DNA from: an uncultured Bacteroidales bacterium
GTDB taxonomy: Bacteria; Bacteroidota; Bacteroidia; Bacteroidales; Muribaculaceae
Direction: 5' to 3'
DNA: 64,000 nt
NCBI GenBank assembly: GCA_949289215.1
Contig: CASENC010000007.1
Span: 82,225 to 146,224, forward strand
The position numbers were made by a program, and so were the translations under genes. Below the pieces are notes generated by a model, which worked only from the letters and a program-made list of their open reading frames with translations, did no database searches and had not been told where the DNA came from. This document shows, in pieces, positions 35,590 through 44,689 of the stretch; the stretch's first letter is position 1, and each line of letters begins with the position of its first letter.

Positions 35590-36465
35590 ATGGCTACTTT
35601 TGCCTTGAAAAATAAAAACTATTCTGCAACGGTGAAAAATATATTTACACGAACCCTATCGGGCAGCATCTATGTGGCACTTATCGTGGCTGCATTGTTG
35701 TTGCCGTCGCCTTATATGTTTATAGGACTATTTGCACTTTTCATTGTTCTTGGAACAGTTGAATTGCATCATTTGGTAGATAACAAGGCATCGGTAATTG
35801 CCAACAAACGCACCGCCATAGCACTTGACTGCATTGGAGGATTGGCACTCTTTACCACTTTCTGGGGGCTGAATTTCAATCCTTCGGGTTCTGTAACACA
35901 AGTAGCAATTGCAGCTTATTTGCTCTATTTTGCCTTGCGCATGATATTGCAACTGTACATGAAGAGCGACAATGCCCTGCAATCTCTTGCCGACTCGGCA
36001 CTGACTCAGGTATATGTGGCATTGCCGTTGTCACTGCTCAACATACTGTATGATGAAGGCGTTTTGCTCGCCATTTTCATCCTCATTTGGCTCAATGACA
36101 CCGGTGCATTCTGTGTGGGCAGTATGTTGGGAAAGCACCGCCTGTTTGAACGCATATCGCCAAAAAAATCGTGGGAAGGCTTTTGGGGCGGAATGGCATT
36201 CTGCATCATTGCCGGAGTGGTATTCTACTTCTGCGGCGGCACATTTGGCAACCTAAAGCTCGTCGAATGGATAATGCTCGGAATATGCGTGTCGGCATTC
36301 TCCACATGGGGCGACCTTGCCGAGTCATTGCTCAAACGCACACTTAAAGTGAAAGACTCAGGCCACCTCATTCCGGGACACGGCGGCATACTCGACCGCA
36401 TCGACAGCCTGCTGCTTGTTTCGCCCACAAGTGTCATATTTTTCATCTTGATTGAATTATTTTAA
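35590..36465 (+). CDS. cdsA: Phosphatidate cytidylyltransferase
   Basis: This 291-residue inner-membrane enzyme makes CDP-diacylglycerol from phosphatidate and CTP, the branch point of phospholipid synthesis. About seven hydrophobic segments are present. The C-terminal signature is clear: SLLKRTLKVKDSGHLIPGHG followed by GILDRIDSL. The ATG at 35590 is preferred over a TTG nine codons earlier. purM follows 21 bases later. The gene is often found after ftsH in related genomes, but here the upstream position is taken by the repeat. Confidence 0.94.
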   Translation: MATFALKNKNYSATVKNIFTRTLSGSIYVALIVAALLLPSPYMFIGLFALFIVLGTVELHHLVDNKASVIANKRTAIALDCIGGLALFTTFWGLNFNPSGSVTQVAIAAYLLYFALRMILQLYMKSDNALQSLADSALTQVYVALPLSLLNILYDEGVLLAIFILIWLNDTGAFCVGSMLGKHRLFERISPKKSWEGFWGGMAFCIIAGVVFYFCGGTFGNLKLVEWIMLGICVSAFSTWGDLAESLLKRTLKVKDSGHLIPGHGGILDRIDSLLLVSPTSVIFFILIELF

Positions 36466-36486
36466 TCCAAACATTATATATACGTT

Positions 36487-37653
36487 ATGAGCGACCAACG
36501 TTATGACCTGCGCGGAGTGTCGGCATCGAAAGAAGATGTACACAACGCCATTAAGAATGTCGATAAAGGGCTTTTCCCGAAGGCTTTCTGCAAAATAATA
36601 CCCGACCTGCTTGGAGGCGACCCACAATATTGCAATATCATGCACGCCGACGGAGCAGGAACAAAGTCGTCGTTGGCATACGCCTATTGGCGCGAAACGG
36701 GCGACTTGAGCGTATGGAAAGGAATAGCACAAGATGCTTTGATTATGAATATCGACGACCTGCTTTGCGTGGGTGCGACCGACAACATATTGCTTTCATC
36801 AACCATCGGGCGCAACAAGATGCTCATTCCCGGCGAAGTGATTGCAGCCATCATCAACGGAACCGAGGAATTACTGCAGGAATTGCGCGAACTGGGCGTT
36901 AACATCGTCTCCACCGGTGGCGAAACTGCCGATGTCGGCGACCTTGTGCGCACCATCATCGTCGATAGCACTGTTACTTGCCGCATGCGTCGCAGCGATG
37001 TCATCGATAATGCCAACATTGCCGCAGGCGATGTCATTGTGGGGCTTTCATCTTCAGGCCGAGCTACCTACGAAAAAGAATATAACGGCGGTATGGGCAG
37101 CAACGGTCTCACCTCGGCTCGCCACGATGTATTCTGCAAAGCCGTAGCCGAAAAATATCCCGAAACTTACGACCATAACGTTCCCGAAGAACTTGTATAT
37201 TCAGGAAAAACAGGCCTCACCGATACCGTGCCGGGAGTGCCTGTCGATGCAGGCAAATTAGTACTCTCTCCCACCCGCACTTATGCCCCGGTCATTAAAA
37301 AAGTACTCGATGCCATGCGTCCGCGCATACACGGCATGGTACACTGCTCGGGTGGCGCGCAAACCAAGGTTATACACTTCGTCAGCGGCAAGCACGTCAT
37401 TAAGGACAACCTGTTCCCGGTTCCACCTCTTTTCAAGCTGATACAGGAACAGTCGGGTACCGATTGGAAAGAAATGTACAAAGTATTCAATATGGGGCAC
37501 CGAATGGAAATATACGTAGCACCCGAAGATGCCGATGCCATCATAGAGATTTCTCGCAGCTTCAATATCGATGCACAGGTTGTGGGACGTGTGGAAGATG
37601 CACCCGAAAACCGTCTGACAATCAAAAGCGAATACGGCACTTTTGAATACTAA
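36487..37653 (+). CDS. purM: Phosphoribosylformylglycinamidine cyclo-ligase (AIR synthase)
   Basis: This 388-residue enzyme catalyses the ATP-dependent ring closure that gives aminoimidazole ribonucleotide in purine synthesis. The nucleotide-binding motif HADGAGTKS, the INDDLLC-like segment MNIDDLLCVGA and STGGETADVGD identify it. Its length and wording match the longer Bacteroidetes form of PurM. It lies between cdsA and mltF on the same strand with short gaps. Confidence 0.94.
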   Translation: MSDQRYDLRGVSASKEDVHNAIKNVDKGLFPKAFCKIIPDLLGGDPQYCNIMHADGAGTKSSLAYAYWRETGDLSVWKGIAQDALIMNIDDLLCVGATDNILLSSTIGRNKMLIPGEVIAAIINGTEELLQELRELGVNIVSTGGETADVGDLVRTIIVDSTVTCRMRRSDVIDNANIAAGDVIVGLSSSGRATYEKEYNGGMGSNGLTSARHDVFCKAVAEKYPETYDHNVPEELVYSGKTGLTDTVPGVPVDAGKLVLSPTRTYAPVIKKVLDAMRPRIHGMVHCSGGAQTKVIHFVSGKHVIKDNLFPVPPLFKLIQEQSGTDWKEMYKVFNMGHRMEIYVAPEDADAIIEISRSFNIDAQVVGRVEDAPENRLTIKSEYGTFEY

Positions 37654-37674
37654 AGCACTTACCCCTCTCCACAC

Positions 37675-39075
37675 ATGAAAAAAACCGCCTGCCATGCAAT
37701 AATACTGTCGGCAATCATTGCAGCGTTTACGGCAACTGTGTCGTGCAGCCATAAGCCGCACAGCCACCTCACCGTTGCTCAATTGCCCGACACACTTATA
37801 ATAGGCACGCTCTACAGCCCAACGTCTTATTTCTATTACAAAGAAGACACCATGGGATATGAATACGAGCGCATAAGCAGTTTTGCACGTGAAAAAAATA
37901 TGGGTACACGCTTCATAATTGCACGTAACATGGAAGCTGCAATTGCCATGCTCGACTCGGGAACCATCGACGTTATTGCATACGAAATTCCCATTACTGC
38001 CGAATACCGGAACCGCGTGCTTAGCTGCGGAACCGAGAACATCACTCACCAAATACTTGTGCAGCCACGCAGCGACACAATGATTACCGATGTAACGCAG
38101 TTGGTTGGCCGTGACGTGTATGTGGAAAAAAATTCAAAATATGAAGCACGCTTGCGGAATTTAGACGATGAATTGGGCGGTGGCATTCACATTCACACAG
38201 TCGAAGAAGACTCGCTCATTGCCGACGACCTTGTGGAAATGGTTGCCGAGGGGAAGTTGCCATTGACAATCGTCGATAGCGACATAGCCAGGCTTAACCG
38301 CACATATTACAGCAATATCGACATATCGCTTGAAGTGAGCTTCCCGCAGCGGGCGGCTTGGGCTGTGAAAAAAGGGAACCAATGGCTTGCCGACTCCATC
38401 ACACGGTGGGCACAGGGGGAACAATCCCGACCTGCTTATAAATTAATATTAAAACGGTATTTTGAACTGAGCAAACGCGGCATAACCGACGATGACCCTG
38501 AAATTATTTCGGTGAGCGAAAACCTGCGCCACGGATTTATATCACCCTATGATGATATCTTCCGCCACCATGCAGCCACCATCGGTTGGGACTGGCGTAT
38601 GTTGGCCGCACAAGCTTGGGTGGAATCGAAATTCCGCAACGATGTGGTATCATGGGCCGGTGCAAGGGGGCTTATGCAATTGATGCCGCACACTGCCCGG
38701 GCCTACGGCATTACACTCGAAGAAACCATCGACCCTGACAAAAACGTGGGAGCTGCAGTGCGCAGCATTCGCGACCTCGACCGCTCTCTCACACGTTATG
38801 TTTCCGACCCGCATGAACGGTTGAACTTCATCATAGCAGCCTATAACTCAGGCATAGGGCACATATACGATGCCATAGAACTCGCCCGCAAATATGGGAA
38901 AAACCCTGCCGTGTGGTTTGACAATGTGGAAGAAGCCGTGCTATGGAAAGCCAACCCGGAATTTTACAACGACCCCGTGTGCCGCTTCGGCTACTTTCGC
39001 GGCCGGCAAACTGTCAATTACGTGCGCAACGTAACCAATTACTACAACCTTTACTGCAAAAATATCAAGAATTGA
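37675..39075 (+). CDS. mltF: Membrane-bound lytic transglycosylase F-like lipoprotein
   Basis: This 466-residue lipoprotein (lipobox Cys24) has a family 3 solute-binding domain (about 40-265) and a C-terminal SLT lytic transglycosylase domain (about 290-460). The catalytic Glu317 is in QAWVESKF, followed by GARGLMQLMP and FIIAAYNSGIGH. It cleaves glycan strands to 1,6-anhydro ends in the periplasm; the first domain modulates activity in known MltF proteins. A shorter relative without the lytic domain is encoded at 26687. Confidence 0.93.
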   Translation: MKKTACHAIILSAIIAAFTATVSCSHKPHSHLTVAQLPDTLIIGTLYSPTSYFYYKEDTMGYEYERISSFAREKNMGTRFIIARNMEAAIAMLDSGTIDVIAYEIPITAEYRNRVLSCGTENITHQILVQPRSDTMITDVTQLVGRDVYVEKNSKYEARLRNLDDELGGGIHIHTVEEDSLIADDLVEMVAEGKLPLTIVDSDIARLNRTYYSNIDISLEVSFPQRAAWAVKKGNQWLADSITRWAQGEQSRPAYKLILKRYFELSKRGITDDDPEIISVSENLRHGFISPYDDIFRHHAATIGWDWRMLAAQAWVESKFRNDVVSWAGARGLMQLMPHTARAYGITLEETIDPDKNVGAAVRSIRDLDRSLTRYVSDPHERLNFIIAAYNSGIGHIYDAIELARKYGKNPAVWFDNVEEAVLWKANPEFYNDPVCRFGYFRGRQTVNYVRNVTNYYNLYCKNIKN

Positions 39076-39079
39076 GTTT

Positions 39080-39925
39080 TCACCTGTTTTTGCGCCACAA
39101 GTCGGGGCGGTCGGTTATGATTCCGTCAACAGGCAAATGCGGGGTATCTTCAGGCCCCGACAAGGTCCATATTTTCACCTGTTTGCCATGTTTATGCAAT
39201 CGCTCGATAATATTGCGTGTAACCGAACGGTAATAAAAATTAAACGATGACACATAATTGTATTTTTCATAATCAAATGCCGTGAAGCTACCATCAAATA
39301 CCGCAGGAATACCCTTGACACGGAATATAAGCAGCTTTTCAAGCCGCAATGCCGAATCGATGCGATGCACCTCGGCAAGCGACTCATCGCTAAACGACTG
39401 CACCGACACCCAATCCTGCGCATCATACCTGTGTACCACTTCAACCATTTTGCGCTCCACATCATATCGCCCGTTTTCATGCTTAACTTCAATCAGCAAC
39501 CTACAGCGGCCGGCCACAGTTTCTATAACTTCGGCAAGAGATGGAATATGCTCGGCGGTAGGATTTCCTGCATTGTCAACAACATGAAATTCCCGCAACT
39601 CGGCAAGGGTGAGATCTGCAATGTTACCCATGCCTGTAGTGGTGCGGTCTATGCTTTTGTCATGGCACACCACCACTTCACCGTCAGCCGTCAGGTGCAC
39701 ATCAATTTCTATCACATCGGCCCCGGCTTCAATGCCTTGCTCTATACACGATAATGTATTTTCTCGACCAAGCCCGGCTCCGCCACGATGGGCAATTATA
39801 GTAAGTTCATCCATTTCATGACGTGTATAACCACGACGGTAAAACAAGTTTGGTATCACATTATAAGCCACATATCCGGCTGCAATGGCACCGGCTCCGA
39901 GCAACATATTTAATTTCTTATTCAT
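39080..39925 (-). CDS. Glycerophosphodiester phosphodiesterase
   Basis: This 281-residue enzyme hydrolyses glycerophosphodiesters to glycerol 3-phosphate and an alcohol. A hydrophobic N-terminus (about 7-24) could be a membrane anchor. The GDPD motifs are IIAHRGGAGLGRENTL, EIDVHLTADGEVVVCHD, the metal-binding Glu in LLIEVKHE, and WTLSG near the C-terminus. The ATG at 39925 is chosen because an earlier in-frame start would include a region with promoter signals and no family similarity. The 3' end faces mltF, with four bases between the stops. Confidence 0.88.
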   Translation of the reverse strand: MNKKLNMLLGAGAIAAGYVAYNVIPNLFYRRGYTRHEMDELTIIAHRGGAGLGRENTLSCIEQGIEAGADVIEIDVHLTADGEVVVCHDKSIDRTTTGMGNIADLTLAELREFHVVDNAGNPTAEHIPSLAEVIETVAGRCRLLIEVKHENGRYDVERKMVEVVHRYDAQDWVSVQSFSDESLAEVHRIDSALRLEKLLIFRVKGIPAVFDGSFTAFDYEKYNYVSSFNFYYRSVTRNIIERLHKHGKQVKIWTLSGPEDTPHLPVDGIITDRPDLWRKNR

Positions 39926-39966
39926 AGCCTTTCTTGTTTTTTCACAATGACAAATATAAATAAATG

Positions 39967-39995
39967 CAAAGATAAATGCGGAAAAATTTCTGCAA
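39967..39995 (-). promoter_or_regulatory. Predicted promoter of the glycerophosphodiesterase gene
   Basis: TATCTTTG on the minus strand (39967-39974) has a TTG (39993-39995) 18 bases upstream. It lies 41 bases before the chosen start. Confidence 0.5.
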
Positions 39996-40191
39996 TAAAA
40001 TGTTAACAAAGCTATGTTTTGTTGCATCTTCGATGTATTATACGACAAATTGACAATTTTACACCACGTTTAACGCCAAAAAGATATACCAAACAGGCTT
40101 TATAAAACATTTTTCCACGCTCCCATGTCGCAACTGTAATCAAGGTAAAATATACTGTAATTTATCTACACCATATATCGCAAACAGGCAT

Positions 40192-40199
40192 TAATTTTG
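40192..40199 (+). promoter_or_regulatory. Predicted -7 element of the DUF3737 gene
   Basis: TAATTTTG lies 41 bases before the ATG at 40241. Confidence 0.45.
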
Positions 40200-40240
40200 C
40201 ATAGTGAATAAACAGGAATAATAAACAACCCAACAAACAT

Positions 40241-41092
40241 ATGAAAGAAATAAAAAACACCGAATTTGAAGGTGAACGACCGTTGTTTGCTTCACACGAC
40301 TTGCGCATCGACGGCGTGACAATTCATGCCGGGGAATCGGCACTGAAAGAATGTAGCAACATCGAGGCCGTCAACTGCAGGTTTGAAGGCAAATATCCCT
40401 TTTGGCACGTTGATGGTTTCAAAGTGCGCAATTGCGTTTTCACCCAAGGGGCAAGAGCCGCCTTGTGGTACTCGCGCAACCTTGAAATGAGCGACACTCT
40501 TGTCGAAGCTCCCAAGATGTTCCGTGAAATGGATGGCATAAAGCTATTCAACGTGAAAATTCCCGATGCGCAAGAAACGCTTTGGCACTGCCGCAACGTG
40601 GTACTCAACAACGTGGAAGTGCGCAATGCCGACTACCTTTTCATGCACAGCGAGAACATAACTATCGACAATTACCGCCAGCAAGGCAATTACTCATTCC
40701 AGTATTGCCACAACGTGGTGATACGCAACGCCGTTATCGACTCGAAAGATGCATTTTGGGGAACTGAAAACGTAACCGTGTATGATTCGGAATTAACCGG
40801 TGAATACCTTGGTTGGCATTCCCACAACTTACGACTTGTCAATTGCAAGATTTCAGGCACTCAACCACTATGCTACGCGCACGACCTTGTGATGGAAAAC
40901 TGCACAATGGCCGATGATTGCGACCTCGCTTTTGAATACAGCAGCGTGCAAGCCACCATTGACGGACCTGTGCGCAGTGTCAAGAATCCCATCACCGGAC
41001 GCATAGCAGCTGAAAGCTACGGTGAAATAATCATCGACGAGAATATTAAGGCTCCGGCCGATTGCAAAATACTTACCACGGAAAGCAAATGA
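40241..41092 (+). CDS. DUF3737 right-handed beta-helix-like protein
   Basis: This 283-residue cytoplasmic protein consists of about eight degenerate repeats of roughly 20 residues. Each has an aromatic-rich turn followed by Asn and a short strand: FWHVDGFKVRNCVF, LWYSRNLEMSDTLV, LWHCRNVVLNNVEV, FQYCHNVVIRNAVI, GWHSHNLRLVNCKI. This is the rung pattern of a parallel beta-helix, and the wording fits DUF3737, a family without known function. It overlaps the next gene, a C-S lyase/aminotransferase, by ATGATG, so the two are translationally coupled. The pairing suggests a shared pathway, but no activity is evident from the residues. Confidence 0.85.
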   Translation: MKEIKNTEFEGERPLFASHDLRIDGVTIHAGESALKECSNIEAVNCRFEGKYPFWHVDGFKVRNCVFTQGARAALWYSRNLEMSDTLVEAPKMFREMDGIKLFNVKIPDAQETLWHCRNVVLNNVEVRNADYLFMHSENITIDNYRQQGNYSFQYCHNVVIRNAVIDSKDAFWGTENVTVYDSELTGEYLGWHSHNLRLVNCKISGTQPLCYAHDLVMENCTMADDCDLAFEYSSVQATIDGPVRSVKNPITGRIAAESYGEIIIDENIKAPADCKILTTESK

Positions 41093-42252
41093 TGAAATAC
41101 AATTTCGATGAAATAATTCAACGGCGCGGAACAAATTCCTACAAATGGGACAGCGCACCAGACGAGGATATACTGCCATTATGGGTCGCCGACATGGACT
41201 TCCGCACCGCGCCGGCCATCATCGAGGCACTTGAGAAGCGTGTGGCTCACGGCATATTCGGCTACACACGTGTTCCCGACGAATATTATGATGCTGTTAC
41301 CGGTTGGTTTGGCCGACGCCACGGATGGACCTTTCCCAAGGAATGGATTATTTACACTTCGGGGGTGGTTCCGGCCATCTCGGCAATACTGAAAGCCCTT
41401 ACCCTACCCGGTGACCGTGTGCTTATTCAAGGCCCGGTATATAACTGTTTCTTCTCGTCGATACGCAACAGTGGGTGTGCAATGGTAAGCAACTCTCTCA
41501 CACGGGAAGGCAACACATATCGCATCAACTTCGACGACATGGAGCAAAAAATCGTCAACGAGGATATCAGAGTGTTCCTGCTTTGCAATCCGCACAATCC
41601 GGCCGGACGTGTGTGGACTCGGGAGGAATTGTTGCAAATGGGTAACATATGCCTGCGGCATGGTGTGACTGTGATAAGCGATGAAATCCATTGCGAATTC
41701 ACCTATCCCGGTCACGAGTACACCCCATTCGCTTCGTTAGGACAGGAATATGCACAACATTCGGTAACTTGCGTCTCGCCGAGCAAGGCTTTCAACATTG
41801 CCGGTTTGCAAATAGCAAACATCGTGACGGCCGACGATGAATTACGCCGCCGGATAAACCGTGCCATAAACATCAACGAGGTGTGCGACGTAAACCCGTT
41901 TGGCGTAATTGCCACCATTGCCGCCTACAACCACGGTGAGGAGTGGCTCGATGAATTGATGCAATACCTGCATGGCAACTATGAGTACATGAAAGATTAT
42001 TGCGACAAGCATTTGCCACAATTCCCCATCATGAAACTCGAAGGCACTTACCTGCCCTGGATGGATTGCTCGGCTTTGCATTTATCCTCGGCCGAAATCG
42101 AAGACCGCCTGATAAAGCAAGCCAAACTATGGCTCAATGCAGGCTCAATGTATGGCCGTGAGGGTGAAGGCTATATGCGCTGGAACATAGCTTGCCCGCG
42201 GCAAACACTTATGAAAGGACTCGAACGTTTCACCTCGGCGGTAACACGATAA
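41089..42252 (+). CDS. PatB/MalY-type pyridoxal-phosphate C-S lyase (aminotransferase fold)
   Basis: This enzyme of about 387 residues has the fold type I PLP domain. The substrate-side motif WVADMDF is near the N-terminus; CNPHNPAGRVW and ISDEIHCEF follow, and the PLP lysine is in SPSKAFNIAG. PatB/MalY proteins are cystathionine beta-lyases that break C-S bonds of cystathionine or cysteine conjugates. Two adjacent ATGs (41089 and 41092) overlap the stop of the DUF3737 gene, and either may be used. A hairpin terminator follows. Confidence 0.92.
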   Translation: MMKYNFDEIIQRRGTNSYKWDSAPDEDILPLWVADMDFRTAPAIIEALEKRVAHGIFGYTRVPDEYYDAVTGWFGRRHGWTFPKEWIIYTSGVVPAISAILKALTLPGDRVLIQGPVYNCFFSSIRNSGCAMVSNSLTREGNTYRINFDDMEQKIVNEDIRVFLLCNPHNPAGRVWTREELLQMGNICLRHGVTVISDEIHCEFTYPGHEYTPFASLGQEYAQHSVTCVSPSKAFNIAGLQIANIVTADDELRRRINRAININEVCDVNPFGVIATIAAYNHGEEWLDELMQYLHGNYEYMKDYCDKHLPQFPIMKLEGTYLPWMDCSALHLSSAEIEDRLIKQAKLWLNAGSMYGREGEGYMRWNIACPRQTLMKGLERFTSAVTR

Positions 42253-42256
42253 ACCC

Positions 42257-42291
42257 AAAAGAGCAGGCTCCACAGCGGAACCTGCTCTTTT
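42257..42291. terminator. Bidirectional terminator between the C-S lyase and EF-G paralogue
   Basis: An 11-bp perfect stem (42257-42267 with 42281-42291) has an A-run on the left and a T-run on the right. It can therefore stop both converging genes. Confidence 0.85.
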
Positions 42292-42309
42292 CCCATAATA
42301 ATGCAATAA

Positions 42310-44469
42310 TCAGTCTTCCTCGGTTTTGGTAGCCTCGTAAGCCTTGAGCAACTTATCTTGTACATCTCCAGGCACAAGTTCATAGGAAGCAAACTTCATC
42401 GAGAATGAAGAACGCCCGCCTGTAATCGAACTCAATGCAGTCGAATAAGTTGACATTTCTTTCAACGGCACTTTTGCCGATATCTTTTCAAAGCCCTTGT
42501 CGCTGCTCATACCCATAATAATGGCACGGCGTGATTGCAAGTCGCTCATCACATCACCCATCTTGTCGCCGGGCACAAGCACTTCAACATCGTAAACCGG
42601 TTCAAGAATCTTAGGATTGGCATTCTTGAAAGCATCACTGAAGGCATGACGGGCAGCAAGGCGGAATGAAATTTCATTTGAGTCAACCGGGTGCATCTTT
42701 CCGTCATATATGCACACACGCACATCGCGGGCATACGACCCTGTCAACGGGCCTTGCTCCATGCGATCCATGATACCTTTCACAATGGCCGGAATGAAAC
42801 GTGCATCGATGGCACCACCCACAATACAGTTGCAAACTACAAGTTTGCCACCCCATTCGAGTGGTATTTCCTGGGTGTCTTTCACGTTCATCTTGTATTC
42901 CTGGTTGTTGAAACGGTAAACATCGGGCTTGGGCATACCTTCAACATACGGTTCGATAATCAAGTGCACCTCGCCAAACTGTCCTGCTCCACCCGACTGC
43001 TTCTTGTGACGGTAATCGGCACGTGCCGCCTTGGTTATAGTTTCACGATAAGGTATGCGCGGTTCCGAGAACACCACATTCAGTTTTTCGTTGTTTTCGA
43101 TACGCCACTTCAACGTACGCAAGTGAAATTCTCCCTGGCCTGAAACAATGGTCTGTTTCAACTCCTTCGATTGCACTACCACCCATGTGGGATCTTCCTC
43201 GTGCATACGGTTCAATATTTCGCTCAATTTCTCGGCATCGGCCTCATTTTCAGGCTTGATGGCACGCGAGAATTTTGGTTCGGGGTGGCGTATGAAATCG
43301 TAATGGCTTTCAAATCCCTTTTCATTGAGCGTATTGCCGGTCTTCACGTCCTTCATCTTCACTGTCGCGCCTATGTCGCCGGCTTTCAGTTCATCTACCG
43401 GAGTCCTTATCTGCCCGCAAGTGCAGAATATCTGTGCAAGGCGTTCCTTGCTTCCCTTATCGATGTTTACAAGGTCGGCACCAACCTTCAACGTACCCGA
43501 CATTACTTTAAAGTAAGAAACTTCACCTATGTGCGGTTCCACCGAAGTCTTGAATACAAACAAGCTTACGGGACCGTTCGAATCGGGCTTTATTTCGTTC
43601 ATCTCGGTATCAACCGGTGCAGGCATATCTTTAACAAACGGCACCACGTTGCCCAGGAACTCCATCATGCGGCGCACACCCATGTCCTTCAACGCGCTCA
43701 CGCAGAACACAGGGTAGATACTGCGATCGACAAGCCCTTTGCGAATACCTTCACGCATCTCGTCCTCGGTGAGCGTACCGCTCTCGAAGTATTTGTCCAT
43801 AAGTGTCTCATCGTTCTCGGCGGCAGCCTCCACAAGCACCTGTTGCATCTCTTTGGCGCGTTCCATATATTCGGCAGGCACGTCGGTTATCGTAGGCACA
43901 CCACCGTCGGGACCCCATGAATACTTCTTCATGAGCAGCACGTCGATCATCGAATTGAATTTGGGGCCGCACTCTATGGGGAACTGGATGGGCACCACGC
44001 GCGAACCGAACACCTCTTTCAATTGGTGCATCACGTTGTCATAGTCGCACTTCTCACCGTCAAGTTGGTTAATGGCGAAAATCACAGGCTTCTTCTCCTG
44101 CTCAGTCACACGAAAGATGTTTTGTGTGCCCACTTCCACGCCATACTGCCCGTCGATGACAATCACGGCCGTATCGGTCACATTCATGGCCGTTATGGCA
44201 TTGCCCACAAAGTCGTCGCTGCCCGGACAATCAATCACATTGAGTTTCTTGTTTAGGAACTCGGCATAAAAAATCGTAGAAAAGACCGAGTAGCCATACT
44301 CCTTCTCTACGGGAAAATAATCACAAACCGTGTTTCCTGCCTCGACAGTTCCGCGGCGTTTTATAACTCCACACTCGTAAAGCATTGCTTCGGCGAGTGT
44401 GGTTTTTCCCGAGCCCTTACTTCCTACAAGGGCAATGTTTTTGATTTCATTTGTTTCGTAAACTTTCAT
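42310..44469 (-). CDS. fusA2: EF-G paralogue (EF-G2 type) with altered GTPase motifs
   Basis: This 719-residue protein has all five EF-G domains and binds the ribosome as a translocase-like factor. The P-loop reads GSKGSGKTT (16-24). The switch II motif, DTPGH in normal EF-G, is DCPGSDDF (80-87), so the catalytic histidine is serine (Ser84). Switch I has EYGYSV in place of ERGITI, and the base-recognition motif is NQLD (normally NKMD). Such paralogues occur in Bacteroides, where one is reported to support translation without GTP hydrolysis and to be induced on carbon limitation. The ATG at 44469 is chosen because the upstream 51 in-frame codons do not resemble any EF-G. Confidence 0.92.
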   Translation of the reverse strand: MKVYETNEIKNIALVGSKGSGKTTLAEAMLYECGVIKRRGTVEAGNTVCDYFPVEKEYGYSVFSTIFYAEFLNKKLNVIDCPGSDDFVGNAITAMNVTDTAVIVIDGQYGVEVGTQNIFRVTEQEKKPVIFAINQLDGEKCDYDNVMHQLKEVFGSRVVPIQFPIECGPKFNSMIDVLLMKKYSWGPDGGVPTITDVPAEYMERAKEMQQVLVEAAAENDETLMDKYFESGTLTEDEMREGIRKGLVDRSIYPVFCVSALKDMGVRRMMEFLGNVVPFVKDMPAPVDTEMNEIKPDSNGPVSLFVFKTSVEPHIGEVSYFKVMSGTLKVGADLVNIDKGSKERLAQIFCTCGQIRTPVDELKAGDIGATVKMKDVKTGNTLNEKGFESHYDFIRHPEPKFSRAIKPENEADAEKLSEILNRMHEEDPTWVVVQSKELKQTIVSGQGEFHLRTLKWRIENNEKLNVVFSEPRIPYRETITKAARADYRHKKQSGGAGQFGEVHLIIEPYVEGMPKPDVYRFNNQEYKMNVKDTQEIPLEWGGKLVVCNCIVGGAIDARFIPAIVKGIMDRMEQGPLTGSYARDVRVCIYDGKMHPVDSNEISFRLAARHAFSDAFKNANPKILEPVYDVEVLVPGDKMGDVMSDLQSRRAIIMGMSSDKGFEKISAKVPLKEMSTYSTALSSITGGRSSFSMKFASYELVPGDVQDKLLKAYEATKTEED

Positions 44470-44603
44470 GTTATCAGTTTTTAAATTGAATCTACAGTTT
44501 ATGTTTTCTGAAAAGCGGACGCAAATTATAAAATTATTTCCTATTTTCCCATTATTTTTATATGTTACAAAACATAGTCGCTGCCACGGCACCAATAAAA
44601 CGA

Positions 44604-44642
44604 GTCCATGCAGCTGTGGCACTCGACCTCGGCTGCATGGAC
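44604..44642 (-). terminator. Terminator of dapF
   Basis: A perfect 11-bp stem (44604-44614 with 44632-44642) is followed on the minus strand by a T-rich stretch. It lies 48 bases after the dapF stop. Confidence 0.65.
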
Positions 44643-44689
44643 TTTCTATTTATTATTTTATTATTACAAGCCTATGAATCAACCATTAT

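Larger units (their letters stand above)
39926..40240. other. Divergent promoter region between GDPD and DUF3737 genes
   Basis: This 315-base A/T-rich region contains opposed promoter elements, listed separately. No RNA gene, long repeat or additional reading frame of interest was seen. Confidence 0.5.

Noticed and set aside
37258-38052. 264-codon minus-strand frame across purM and mltF
   Set aside because: It overlaps two clear genes, is rich in Cys, His and Phe, and has no family resemblance.
39926-40048. N-terminal extension of the glycerophosphodiesterase
   Set aside because: It would run through a predicted promoter element, and the ATG at 39925 gives a normal anchor sequence.
44470-44622. 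N-terminal extension of the EF-G paralogue by 51 codons
   Set aside because: The extension does not resemble EF-G proteins, and the ATG at 44469 sits at the expected family start.
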